From assembly GCF_031877795.1 (NCBI RefSeq), contig NC_133933.1:93765552-93829551 (forward strand): a DNA stretch of 64,000 bases. The letters are read 5' to 3'. The notes beneath the pieces were generated by a model. That model saw only the letters and a program-made list of their open reading frames with translations. It was not told where the DNA came from and searched no databases. Position 1 is the first letter of the stretch. Each line of letters opens with the position of its first letter. The position numbers and the translations under genes are program-made. This document shows, one piece after another, positions 22,801 to 35,461 of the stretch. The stretch is from Strix aluco (lineage: Eukaryota; Chordata; Aves; Strigiformes; Strigidae).

Positions 22801-25076
22801 TAATTTTTGCAGCATGGGATGAAATACATATGCATATACATTACTTCAGTTGCCACAGTACTGGTTTTGGAAGAGATCTAAATAGATGCAGTCACTCTGC
22901 TTGTGCCAGTACCTATTTTGTTTTAATCACAATTATTGACAGCACTGTTGCAGCAACAGCTCTGCATTTCCACTTGAAAATCTCAGTTTTAGCAATTCAT
23001 GAATTGCATCTAAAAATATATCCTCATTTGAAAATTGGCATTCAAGCTACAGTCTAGAAGCAGTTTCTGTTTAAAGCTATTTAGTTAGTTCAGCAGTTTT
23101 ATCTAAGAACACAGAAGATACCTTTGCTGTTGCGGAAAGCATTCTTCCATTCTTCCGTTTTTCCATGTCCAGTACTGACTTTGATGACATTGTTCTGCAT
23201 TTCAATTATCTCTAATACAAGCTTTTTAAAAAGAATAATTAATTTACCCTGTATCAGCTTTGTACTTCCTTGCCCTTTGACAGTCAGTTCTGAGTCACAG
23301 TAGGAAGCCACTGGCTGCAGTCACATAGATTAGAGAAAGAACTATAGCGTGCCAAAAAACATATGGAAATGCCCAGTCCCTCGATTTACTTTGGCAATAC
23401 ATGATGAAGACTATATGCCTAATTTACAGACTTACTACAGAACAAAATGGCATTGGTCTTCCAAGTTAAACAAGCACCCAGCCAGGAGAAAGGCTTCCCA
23501 GTTGCTAACAGCACAATAAAGGGAGTCCTCTAGGACAATGTAAAACTCTTCCAGACATGAAGGTCCCAAGTCAATGAGACCCTCCCTTGGTTTGTTTGTA
23601 GTTCCTTGTTCAAGGTTTTTACCCTTTTTCTCAACCTTGGGAAGGTTGTATAGGTGTCTACACAATGTGTAGATGCTTGAACCAGCCTGTGATGGGATGT
23701 ATGAACCTCAGAATGGCTGAGTGAAGCTACAGAGCTGTTAGTGTCTCCATCAACTCTTCTGCACTTTTCCTGCAAGATCTGTCAAATCACAGGGGAAGAG
23801 TTAAAAAGGAAAGATTCAGGCTGGCTGGTTTGGCTTGGAATTAGTACATGACCAGAGATTGGTAGATGCCAAAATTTTCCATAGTTGGCTTAGGACTAAT
23901 GTGTTTGCATTGCTACCTGGAACCTGCTGAAAATCTGAATGTGGAAGTGGCAGCTAGCAATATTTAGACAAGGGGTATCTGCCCTGTGTAAACCTCATAA
24001 ATTTAATCCCATTGAGGTTTATTTAGCAATTTATTCAAACTTTCCAAGCTGTGTGGTCACACAGGCCTAGAACATGATAACCACTGTTCTCATGTTGGCA
24101 TAACCATACATAGATATGGAGTGTGGCATACAATACATATGTGTATAATTGCAAAGAAGGCCAAATAATGCAGGCATATGCTATCTGTAAGAATGTCAAG
24201 TGCATAATTTAATTATTTGATTAATTTGAGTATCCCATGGCACAAAAATGCCATGTACTTACTTACATGAGTGATATAAAACTAAAGAAGCAAATGTAAT
24301 GGGTCAAATTTACAGACAAAATTCATTACAACCCTCTGATTATTTTCAAACTATATGTACAAGCAGAGACCATCACAAATGCAATTATGTGTGCAAACTG
24401 TTTGAGTGGAGGTCACACCAGCTTCCGCATAGGAAAATTCATTCCTCTAGGGAGGTAGACTGCTCATCCAGATTATTCACTGGGCTACAGAATGCCAAGA
24501 TTTTTAAACAACAGTTGTTAGTGATTTAATAATGCATGAATATGACTCCGAGGTTAAAAACTAAAGCACAGAATATTTTTTCGTATGGACATTAGCACAG
24601 TCATGCTTTGTTGACTTCAGCAAATTGCATTACTGCTTAGTAGCATTATTATCTTAACTCTAAAATATTCAATTAAGATTTCTTGAATGGGATTCATTAG
24701 AAAAATATGATGGTATTCCCAAAATATGATCCTGACTTCATTTTTTGCTTCTTTATTCTTTCACTTGCCAGAAAGAATTGGAAACACTGGATTCAGTTCC
24801 ACTGACTCAGTAAAACGTACACAATTGCAAGAGGTTGGTCTCATTTATTAATTTTAGAATGGATCTTTTTTGAGATGACTCCAGGAAAATTTCTCCTTTT
24901 AGGAAATATTCCTATTTTTCTTCAGTAAAAGATTTGTTTTGACTTCTAACATATAATTCTAGAAAGAGATAAGATTAATGAATTACTGCTGTGAATTACT
25001 AAAACTGTGAAATACTATTGGATAAAGGTTTTAATTTGTAGAGTGGGCCAAACTAATGTACCTCAGCAAACTTACC

Positions 25077-25095
25077 TTTTTTTTTTTTTTTTTTT
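25077..25095. repeat. 19-base poly(T) tract
   Basis: A simple T run in unique AT-rich sequence. Confidence 0.85.
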
Positions 25096-25175
25096 CCAAA
25101 CCCATTCTGCTATCCAAAAAATAAATCACTTCTGGTAGTGTTTGCAAAAAGCAAATTCCATTGCTTTGTAATAAG

Positions 25176-25225
25176 CAAACATTACAAAACTGACAATATT
25201 CAAACATTACAAAACTGACAATATT
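25176..25225. repeat. Perfect 25-bp tandem duplication
   Basis: Two identical adjacent copies of a 25-base unit beginning CAAACATTACAAAAC, with no divergence between them. Confidence 0.95.
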
Positions 25226-28200
25226 GCTAAGACTTAAAGTACTAAATGTCAATAGCTTATGTAGGAATTAAGATAATTTTTAAAATTAAGGTTTAAACTG
25301 ATATTGAATCAGAAGTTCAGTGGGTTAAAAATGCTAGATGATTAAGTCATTGTTTGGCCAGATCACCCAATTTAGAAAGGAGGCAATCAAATCACAGAAA
25401 TTAAAGCAACAAAGAATTATTTCTTATTAACCCTGCATTAGATGATCAAAGAAGATTAAATTGGTTTAATTGAAACCTTATTGCTCTTTCATTCCCAGCA
25501 CATGACAGTGAAATTGAAATAGTTGATAGATGATCTTTCTACCCATGTTGATTTTAGGCCCTAATTACAGATATTAACTAAAGTGGTAAAATCAGTTTAG
25601 CTGGTCTTAGTTTCTTACATTTCAGGTTCAGTGTTATTACACAATTGCAAAATTAAGCTTTGTGCTTTGTAGTTGTGCAGTTGATCTGATACATCTTGCA
25701 GGATGGAGAATCCACAAGGGAGCACACTAGGCTTCCAGCCTCTCTCACCACAGGCAAGTCTTCATCTTCCTCAGGTGTTTTACTGGTTGACTCTTGTATT
25801 GCACTTGGTGAAAAGTCTGCATGTTTCAGGCATTGCTGATTGATAAAGAGAGTATTCAGGTCCTTATTTATGGGCAGAATAATTTCATAAAGGCAAGTTA
25901 GAGATTGTAATTTCTCCTGAAGACAGAAAAGTTAAAAAGTCCTTCTGAGGATGACTTCTATGGGATGGTTACTACTGCAGTCCTATGGTGAAAAAGTGAA
26001 AGGAGGAAGTCTAGGGCTGCCTTTACAGAAAAAGGCCTCTTATTGTCAATAAATAGGTGATAGCCATATGAACTACACTGGGCATTTATGCTTGGTTTGG
26101 GCCTTTGCAAGATCATAGAAATAGCTGCAAGCCCCATTGTTAAGTCTTTCATTCACCCCAAAAGCATCTTATGTTCCCTGAACATACTGGAAATCAGCTG
26201 AACAAACCCACTATCAATAGCCCCATCACAGCACCCGGCATAAAAGCTAAAGGAGAATATATGGACCCTCACTAGTTTTTACACTGTATGGTTTATACCC
26301 AATTAATAGGAAAGAACTAATAGCAAAGATCTGCTTTTACATTTTATCAATGTAAGCTCCATATAATATTAAACCATTTAAGTATACGCCAAGGAAAAAA
26401 TTCTCATTTGAGCTATTTCTGTCATAGTCCATTGTTATCATAGCTGTCAGTTTTCCAGTGCATTCTTTAGAAATGAAATTGCACATGGATTGACATCATA
26501 GTAATTCTAGCATCAAAGAATAAGAGCCTATAGAATTTATACAGCTACAGGGTGTCATAAATCAGTTTCCATAAAAAACGCTAAAATAACTGGGCCAATA
26601 TTATCATAACGAGTTTCTTAAAAAAGAATGTAATAAAATAAATTGTGTGCAGTGGCCTTAATTTAAAAATTAATGACAGATATCTCTCCCCATTTTGTTG
26701 ACTGTTTTCATACCACTTTAATGCAGTCAGTGTATCAATATCACTGTATGGGAATAAGCACTACCAGAATCAGACGCCTCACTGGTATTATTTTTCATTC
26801 CAGTCATTGTTCACAGTCAACTAGTTCAGTCCAAACTAAGTGTTCAGCTTAAACCTGCTACATATTCATTTGTATATTTATTTCAGCTAAGACAGGACCC
26901 AGTACAAGTAATTACAAACCATTTTCTTCAGCATATTCCAGGTATTCAATTTGGATTTCTTTCTCAGAGACGTAGACTACTCCTACTTCAAGACTTTCAA
27001 TACCTCTGACACAAACTTTCTGTATCTTTCATTAAGTTAATCAGCTTCCTCTGGATTTTCTCCAGAAATTCTATTTAGCAATGGAGGCAAAAAAGCAACT
27101 CAAGCTACAAGCTCACAATATTCTGTAGCTTTGTCTGCTCTATCTGTTTTAGGGTGAGATGTTTTTTGTCTCTAGGAGCTATCAAAGGAAACTTTATGAC
27201 TAGATTAAAAACAAGAAGGGCTAGTAAGGCATGTGGGACAAAGGAGAAGCATTTATTAAGGCTTTCAAGGGTCAGTGCAGAGCAATTAGGCTTTTTGGCT
27301 CTGAATCTGTAGAAAACTATAGAAGGAGCCTAGAAAGATTAGCTTGAATAGCTAAAGTTACCTTTTTGGAATATCTCACAGATGTCAAACTCTTAGGTGG
27401 CTAAATTTAGATGAGGTAAATCCCATTCTCAGTATGGTGTCAGTTCAGTGGTGCACTTAATCATGAGCTATTTTATAGCAACTGTCTCCCACTGATGAAA
27501 ATTAGAGAAGAATACTATTTTTTTCTGGATCACAGTTATGAATAAGTATAATTGAGGATAATTTTGAAATGTACTTTCTTAAAAAAATGATATCAACATT
27601 AATTTAGAATTAGAATATTCATTAAAGAATAAATATTCCTGATAGATTTAAAGAAAATAAATAAAAAAACAAAGCAGCAAGGTAATAGTAATTTTTCAGT
27701 TTACTGATCCTTTAAGATACTTGTGGTCTTATGGGGAAATTACTGTGAACCTCTAATTAAAGGATTAAACTCCAAAGATTTTTGGAGTAAAGTCTGAAAG
27801 CTCAGGTTTTATGCTCCTAATGTCTCCTTTGTTATTTTTTAGCATACTTTAATCATGAAATATTTCTGTAAATGGGAACTATAAACCAGATCTTTAAGTA
27901 AAGTAGAATCTGTCTCTCCATGATTTCCAGGGTTTTGTCTTTTATGGGAAGACTGGATCCATGTTGTTCTATGTTTTTCAAAATATGTAGCAGAGATTGT
28001 ATCTTGAGACTGTCACAACAAATATACTTAAAACTTTATCATTCTGTTTTCCCATGCCACTGCTTACATTTCTCTGTAAGAAAGAGAAGATTGAGAGGAG
28101 AAAAATTCCAGTATTTAAGAGGTGGATGTTTACACAAATTCCTTTCTCCACTATATCAATTACAGAGAAAAGTGAGATATCGATGTTCTGTGCTTATTGA

Positions 28201-30269
28201 GCAAGGTATACAAATTCATTGCAAGAACATTGAATTTTGAGCTTTCATATTTGTTAGCTTAGCAGAAATGGCAGGTTTTCTTTCTTTCCATCTTTTTATC
28301 CAATATTTCTCATGCTAGCTTTGTATTTCTTTTGATTCCTTCTGTTTCCCACTGTTCTGGAATTCCAGTACAAGATAATGCTATGCACAAAAGGAAAACA
28401 AAAGTAAGACTGCACATGATCTTGTAACTTTTGCAGATGTTACACTGTGAAATGTGAAAGGTCTATATAAACTTCAGAAATGTCGTAACATCCAGCTGTT
28501 AACAAAAAGAAAATTAAACAGCAATCTTTAGTTTAGAGGCCTATGCTGTCATCTCATGATTTTGGAGAATGCAAAAAATACACATAAATGTCATTCATGT
28601 TTGACCTGTTCTTACAGAAATGAGTGGTATAAGGACTAAATAAAGAAATCTGCAAGATATCCTACCTCAAATTCTACCTAGGGGAAAGGACTCTTTGCCA
28701 TTTCATCAGTACTAAGACTTGACTCATAACTGTCAGACCTTTGTGATATAACACATACATTGTAGCTGAAAACAAGACACACAATGAATACGTACAGGGA
28801 ATTTAATGAGCTTCTTTAATCACATAAGTGCTTTACACAGTAACTGTTCCTTTAGCTGTCTGTGTGGGTAAGTATTTCCTGTCAAAATTAGACTTGCAAT
28901 TTCATGTTTCAAATGAAAACAGCATTGGTTTTGATCTGAATTTGGAACACCTTCATATTCTTACTGTATCTGGCTATCAAACTTCTCACATAATAATAAA
29001 TTATTTGAAGTTATGTAAAATACTTTCATAATTAAGGACAAAAGAAGAATACCACAACAAATTTCAATATTTTTTTAATTTTAATGAACTAACCACAATT
29101 CTGTTAATAGCTATAGCAATTCTGGCAGAGACATCACTTATAGGAAAAAATAAAAATACAATAATTAGAAAGAGAAATTACATCAGCAAATTAAGACCCT
29201 TTACAGTTTTGCCAAGAAAAACTGTGGCTAGTGAAATTAGATACTGGATCAAGCACGAATGGAGCTCAGCTTGTCAGAAGGGAGCCAGAGAAAACTCATG
29301 AGTCTGGGAATCTGTGACTGAGAGCATGGACAGGATTAGTAAAGGCTAAAGCCCATGAGGAGAAGCCATGTCTGCTTGAGATGAAGAGGTAGAAAATTCC
29401 CCCTTGGCTCCTGTTCCCACAAGAGGACTTCTAGTATTGGAAATCTTTGTCATACTGTTTTAGGTTTAGATGTGGCAGGGCTCAATGGATAAGGAAGGAA
29501 GAGATGTGAGGAATTAGCTTCTCTGTACAGGTCAGCACTAATTCCATGCCAGAAGGGGAAAGGGCTGAGAAGGCTGGTACAGAGGGTAAATAGCGAGCCA
29601 GAGAACCTGAATGCTGGACGAGAAAGAGAGCACTCCAACACCCTTGTGCCTTCTTGGGAGAGGGTGTCATTCCCAAGGCTAACCACTGCATTTTGTCATT
29701 CATTAAAGAAAACAGCCAAAATCCCATTTAATTATATATTACCTTTGCCTTTAGCTTTTTGCTTATCTACCCTGAATATTGCATTCTGCCTTCTCAAGTC
29801 CAGGCATCTGGGAAAATAAATGATTTGTTTTCTCGGGGAATTTTTCTGAAGTTAGATTGTAAACATTCCTGGCAATTTAGCTCACAGAGATGAACTATGA
29901 AGACTGATGTATTAGATCTCTCTGACTGCAGAAGAGATCTGACTACCTAGGGAAGAAATGGGAAAGGTTACCACTGGTACCCAAGCACCCTCCTCTGAGC
30001 TTTGTGACATCTCTGTTTCTAAAAGTAGCCAAAGTCCAGTGTAGAAAGGGAAGGAAGGGGAACATTTTCCTGCCATGACCAGGAGTTTCTTGAAGATTTC
30101 CACTCTCATTACACCCTTTTCTTTCAAATTCTTACAACAAACTAAATCCAAGAAAGGCCTTCAGGAACAAAGTAGATACCACAGAAAATGTTTGCAGGTG
30201 TACTAAGTCACTTAAGTAAATTAAAAATAATGGCCATTATGAAGAGCTGAGAAAAGATATAATAAGTGT

Positions 30270-30990
30270 GATGTGATTGATACTCACTGAATGTCCAGGT
30301 AATAAAATGGCAAAAGAAATCCAGTAGAGATTACTGTAAATGGACATGTATGGGAAGAAACAATTTCAGCTTAATGTACACAGTGGTGGACCCAGAGGGG
30401 ACGATTACCATTATGGTCTGAAATCATGCCATATACATAGTTATGTCTATGAAAATATCACCTCAGTGTTGAGCAGCTGTCAAAGCAGACAAAAATTTAG
30501 GAATTATTAGGAACAAACAAAATGAAAAACAGTACTATGCCACAATGAAATAAATTTAAGATATCCCCACATCTTGAATACTGTGTGCAATTCTCTTCAT
30601 CTGTCTCAGAAATTATACAATAAAACAAGGGAATGGCAACAAAGAGGATGCAAACAGGTTCAATACGAGAAAATGGAAAACTTGTTCTGGAAAACAGTTG
30701 ATCTATAAGGAAAAGATAAAGGTTTATAAAATCCTGTGTAGCATGGAGATAGGAAATAGGGAGTGATTTTTCACTGTCTTTTCCAATAGGAGCAACATCA
30801 AATGAAATGAGCAGGTAACAAATTCAAAATAAACAAAAGGAAGTACCTTTATATGCATACATAATTAACCTGTGCATCTCCTTGCCATGTAATGTTGTGG
30901 ATACTAAAAGTTCACATAAGTCAAAAGTGGTTTGGACAAACTCATGGAAGTAAAATCTGTTCCAGGCTTTTAATGTAAATGCACCTCCTC
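30270..30990 (+). mobile_element. CR1 LINE fragment (RT to 3' region)
   Basis: The plus strand follows older CR1 ORF2. 'GGTAATAAAATGGC' (about 30,299) aligns to the WATKWQ coding segment. Then come 'GAAACAATTTCAGCTTAATG', 'CACATCTTGAATACTGTGTG', 'AGGTTTATAAAATCCTGTGT', 'AAATAAACAAAAGGAAGTAC' and 'GTTTGGACAAACTCATGGAA'. All occur in the expected order. The copy is old and its frame is destroyed. Confidence 0.8.
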
Positions 30991-33900
30991 TAGCTCAAAT
31001 GCTCTTCTAGATCATTTAGCTCCTGAGCCAGAATTCACTCATGAGAGTACTCTAGGAAGTCTCACTACAATGCTTGCTAGTAGCCATTGCTTTGGATATT
31101 TAACCTGGTTTGACTTTTGCTGGCAGCAGAAGAGAGACAGCACAGTTTTCCTTACAGTGGAAGATGTCTATTGACATATTTTAGACATAAAACCACCTCC
31201 CTTAATGGAGACAAGAGAACTGAGACAGATACTCTCAGTGAATTTTCTCAAAAATGGAACAAGCTGTGAAGAATGACCAGTTCTGGGCACTCCAGAAGGA
31301 GAGGGCACATCTTTTTTCTACAGAAAGCACGTTAGCTGATGAGATCTTGTGAATCTTGAAGATGCAGCTCCAACAGAAGATACCATTTGTCATAAATAAG
31401 CCTTTATTTTTTTAACTTGTATTATGCCATGAATTCATGGGGAATTGTCTCAGCAGTTCTGGCTCTTTGCCATCAGTCCTCACAAGGTATGCTTCTCTGA
31501 GGGGTGCAGGCTAGCATTTCAGCTGAACACCAGTGCTTATTTCTTGTTCTTCGTTTTGTTCATCTTCATGAGCTGCAGGAAACTGTCCACTCATCAAGTA
31601 TTTAATGTGCTCAGTATGCACATTTGGAGACTATGTTTAGAGATAAGTGGGTCTTTGGTTTGACCCAGTACAGTTATTTTAATACTTTTATTTATTTAAG
31701 TGCTCTCTATGTGATAGGGTCCAGTTTTAGGTTAAAGGATTTACTTCTCATGCAGTTCCACTCCAACTTAGAAAAACCTAGTGAGCTCACCTAATTTTTT
31801 GAGTGAGTTTAGATCAAGCTGTAGATAGAAGAATCCTGCGCACTTAGGTCCACTTGAACCCTCTTCTACGGTACCTGAACTTGAAGGAACACAAAAGTAT
31901 CCTCTGCCTTCCCTGGCCCTATTTGCAGCACAGTTTCAGTAGCTCCAGCCCAGCTAGTCAAGCACTCTTGTGAGACATGGAAGATCTGAAAGACACCAAG
32001 GCCATCAAACCACACCAGGCTGAGAAGGGAGGTGAGCCCAAGACTCCCAATTACTTGGCACCTGCTGTAACCATTAGGATATTATGTGGATGGGGAGTAT
32101 TAGCACCATTCAAAATAGTATCTACAATTGCATTTTAGGAGCACCCATATCTGTAGGTCTGAGTGGACTCAGAAGACTCAAGCAGAATGGCTCATTGCAT
32201 CCTCCCAAACTTCCCCTGACCAGCCCACCAGAGAGGTGTAGTTCTGGGAGAGGCCAGAAACCACCCTGTGCCCTTTTCCGATGTAATGGGGATCTTCTGC
32301 CAGTTCAGGCAAAAGCTGAATGTGGGAAGTTGGAGTCAGACTGCAGATTAAGACCTTGGCTTCCCTTAATTCATGTCTGGTTTTGATGATGAGTCTGATT
32401 AGCTGAAGTCCTCTATCATGAGAATTATAAAGCAAAGATTAGGGAAATAAATAAAAAAACCAGCAAAGATCTCTCAGCAGAAGTTACCTGGCCAGTCTCT
32501 GGATATGTTCTTAGCTGGGCACTGCTCTTATAACAAAAAAGGTGTTTCTGCTCCTTGTGGTAAACTCAACTCCCAGCAGAGTCAAGGACTGCAAAGGGAA
32601 GTGCTACCTTCTTTAGGGAGCCATAACAAATACCATCATGCAGCCCCGAGGCCTGCAAAGAGAAGCAGGGATTCAGACCCTGTGTCTGCAGAATGGCTCA
32701 CTGAATAAGACTAGCACCAGTGCAGAGATTGCCTGCGCGGTTTCTATGGAGAAATCATGGTTTGTTTATTTGTCAGATGAGCTGAAGAATTGATTTACTT
32801 TCCATTTATACTGCCTTTCCCATATTCTGCATGTCTTTCCCATCCGCTAAGAAGATACTTGAAAAAATCCCAGATATAGGGGTAACAGCCTTTATGCTGA
32901 AGAAGTCAATGGAAAAGCTATGTTGTCCTTAATGGAAACTAGAAATGATCCAATATTATCAGGTGTAAGGGTTCTTATCTCTTTGTCTTCCCACTTCAGT
33001 GTGGCCAGCAGCCTAGCAATACCTCTTCTCAAAGTTTAGAAGTTTAACTAAAATGCTTAGGACTGCCAAAATATATGGAACACAAACAACTAATACCTAT
33101 GTGAACTGTGTAATAGATATGGATTATATGAACACTTCATAACACTTGAACTCAACAACTTAAGCTAACAAATATCTACAGACATAAATCTGCATAATTA
33201 GACTTTTTGGAACAGTTTGTTTCTTTACATTTGCAATGCTGCACATTATGTTGTTAATCCTGTTGACACACTATCATTATCAAATAAAAACAGACAGCAA
33301 GTGGCTTAAATCAGTCACCACTAGGTGTTTCCTACACTACTGTGAAATAACAAATGTTGCCAATATAAACAAATTAAGAAAGCATAGTGTTTTAAAAAGC
33401 TAGATGTCAATATTACTGTAGCATTATTGACATTAAACTGGAAAATACTAAAAGCTTGGCATTTGCAACCCATCAGTTTCAAACCATCAATTCTTTAATT
33501 CAATCCCTGTGTAGTATAGCAATGCAGTAGTTGATGTAGGATGAGTGCTCATGGCATGAATTTTCACTTGCATTTCAGAAAGTCAGCATTGCACTTCCTG
33601 ATTAACTTTAGACTCTTCTTTTTCTGTTGCAAAGACTCTTTGTCAAAAAGCTGTGAGAATTAAAAATTACCTTTTCAGCATTTGAGAAATTAATTTTATT
33701 TCAAGTTTAAGGATAAAATCCAGTAAGTCACTGGAACATGAAGAAGTGCTTTCACACAACAGATCTTTTCTTCATGGGACTGTATCTTACGTGTTTTGCT
33801 CTTTCCATCCAAAAGCATCAAATATGGTTGAGGATTTTAGCAACTATTATAACACAAATGAATTACAATGATCCTCTTGTACAAACCCCAGGCTGGATAC

Positions 33901-34437
33901 CACCAAACCATGCCCTAACTCCCAAGTATAGCATGCCCTTATATCTCCCCTATCTGTGGATTCCTCAGCCTGATGACTGTCACCACCGGGTCAGTCATGG
34001 GAGGGACCCAGCACAACTGTAGAGCGTGGTGGAAGTCAGCCCCGGCATTGCCAGTGAGCTAGATCTTAGCTATACCTCATGGCATTGTTTTTACAGTTCT
34101 CAAACTAATTACTTTTTCCATTGCTTCTACAAAATACATTACGATCCAGGTGCTGCTACGTTCTGAAGTGTTTTTGTAAGTAGCTTTTCACTCATTTGTC
34201 AAATAAATGAACCTGGCACATTCTTTAATACCTTTATTTTTTCTAACTAATTGTAAATCATTCATCCTCAGTCAAATGTAATCCTTAATGCTCTGCTGGA
34301 CTTTAATCAAATAATAAAACTAGTGATACAGAAATTACAATAGGATTTCAAATCACTACAGATTATCAGGATAACATTACAAATGCTTTCTTGCCATGTG
34401 GCCAGAGATTGCACTTACAAAATGTCTTTTTAGGGGC
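30991..34437. other. Intergenic, no gene seen
   Basis: No recognisable gene or repeat. Open frames are short; the longest is about 100 codons at 32,084-32,386 with an overlapping antisense frame. Confidence 0.5.
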
Positions 34438-34439
34438 TG

Positions 34440-35461
34440 TGTGGGTTGATCCTGGCTGGAAGCCAGATGCCCACCAAAGCCACTCTATCACTCCCCTCCT
34501 CAGCTGGATGGGGAGAGAAAATATAACAAAAGGCTCATGGGTCGAGATAAGGACAGGGAGATATCCCTCAGAAATTACCGTCACAGGCAAACCAGACTCA
34601 GCATAGGGAAAATAATTTAAATTATTGCCAATAAATTCAGAGTAGGATAATGGGAAATAAGAACAAATCTAAAAAACAACTTCCCCCCACCCTTTCCTTC
34701 TTCCCAGGCTCAACCTCATTCACAATTTCTCTACCTCCTCCCCTCCAGTGGTGCAGGGGGATAGGGAATAGGGATTGCAGTCAGTTCATCACATGTTGTC
34801 TCTGCTGCTCCTTCCTCCTCATGGTCTTTCCCTCCTTCAGCGTGGGTCCCTTCCATGGGTGCAGTCCTTCAGGAACAGACTGTTCCAGCTTGGGTCCCCT
34901 CTGGGGTCACAAGTCTTGTGCAGCAAACCTGCTCCATTGTGGGCTCCTCTCCCCATGGGTCCACAGGTCTTGCCAGGACCCTGCTCCGAGGTGGGCTTCT
35001 CATGGGGTGACAGTCTCCTTCGGGCACACACATGCTCCAGCGTGGGGTCCTCCCTGGGCTGCAAGTGGATATCTGCTCCACCGTGGACCTCCATGGGTGC
35101 AGGGCACAGCTGCCTCACCATGGTCTGCACCACGGGCTGCAGGGGAATCTCTGCTCCAGCGCCTGAAGCACCTCCTCCCCTCCTTCTTCACTGACCTTGG
35201 TGTCTGCAGGGTTGTTCCTTTCATATATTCTCACACTTCTCTCTGGTTGTAGTTGCTGTTGCACAGCAACTTTTTCCCCTTCTTAAACATGATATCACAG
35301 AGGCACTACCACTGTTGCTGATGGGCTCGGTCTTGGCCAGTGGTAAGGTGCTGGCTGGCGTTGGCTCTGTCAGACATAGGGTAAGCTTCTAGCAGCTTCT
35401 CAAGAAATCAACCATGTAGCACACCCTTGCTATCAAAACCTTGCCATGCAAACCCAGCACA
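34440..35461 (-). mobile_element. Solo LTR of an avian endogenous retrovirus
   Basis: The roughly 1-kb unit is bounded by TGTG...CACA-type ends (plus-strand TGTGGGTTGATCC at the left and AACCCAGCACA at the right). It follows an avian LTR family I recognise from phrases such as 'CACTCTATCACTCCCCTCCT', 'GACCTCCATGGGTGCAGGGC' and 'TGATGGGCTCGGTCTTGGCC'. Orientation is inferred as minus. The middle holds several diverged 'CTCCAGCGTGGG' sub-repeats, a feature of this LTR type. No gag, pol or env sequence adjoins it, so it is a recombined solo LTR and a fossil. I am unsure whether its family is ERVL- or ERVK-like, and I see no clear target duplication. Confidence 0.75.

Larger units (their letters stand above)
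16411..30269. other. 14-kb AT-rich intergenic stretch, no gene seen
   Basis: All open frames are 60-105 codons, scattered over both strands, and none resembles a known protein or shows paired splice sites I trust. It contains only small simple repeats: a diverged 34-base tandem pair (16,518-16,585), an A14G8 run at 19,835-19,856, a T run at 25,077-25,095 and a perfect 25-base tandem pair (25,176-25,225). Confidence 0.55.

Noticed and set aside
34650-35252. 200-codon frame at 35 kb as a gene
   Set aside because: It lies wholly inside a solo LTR and reflects its GC-rich sub-repeats.
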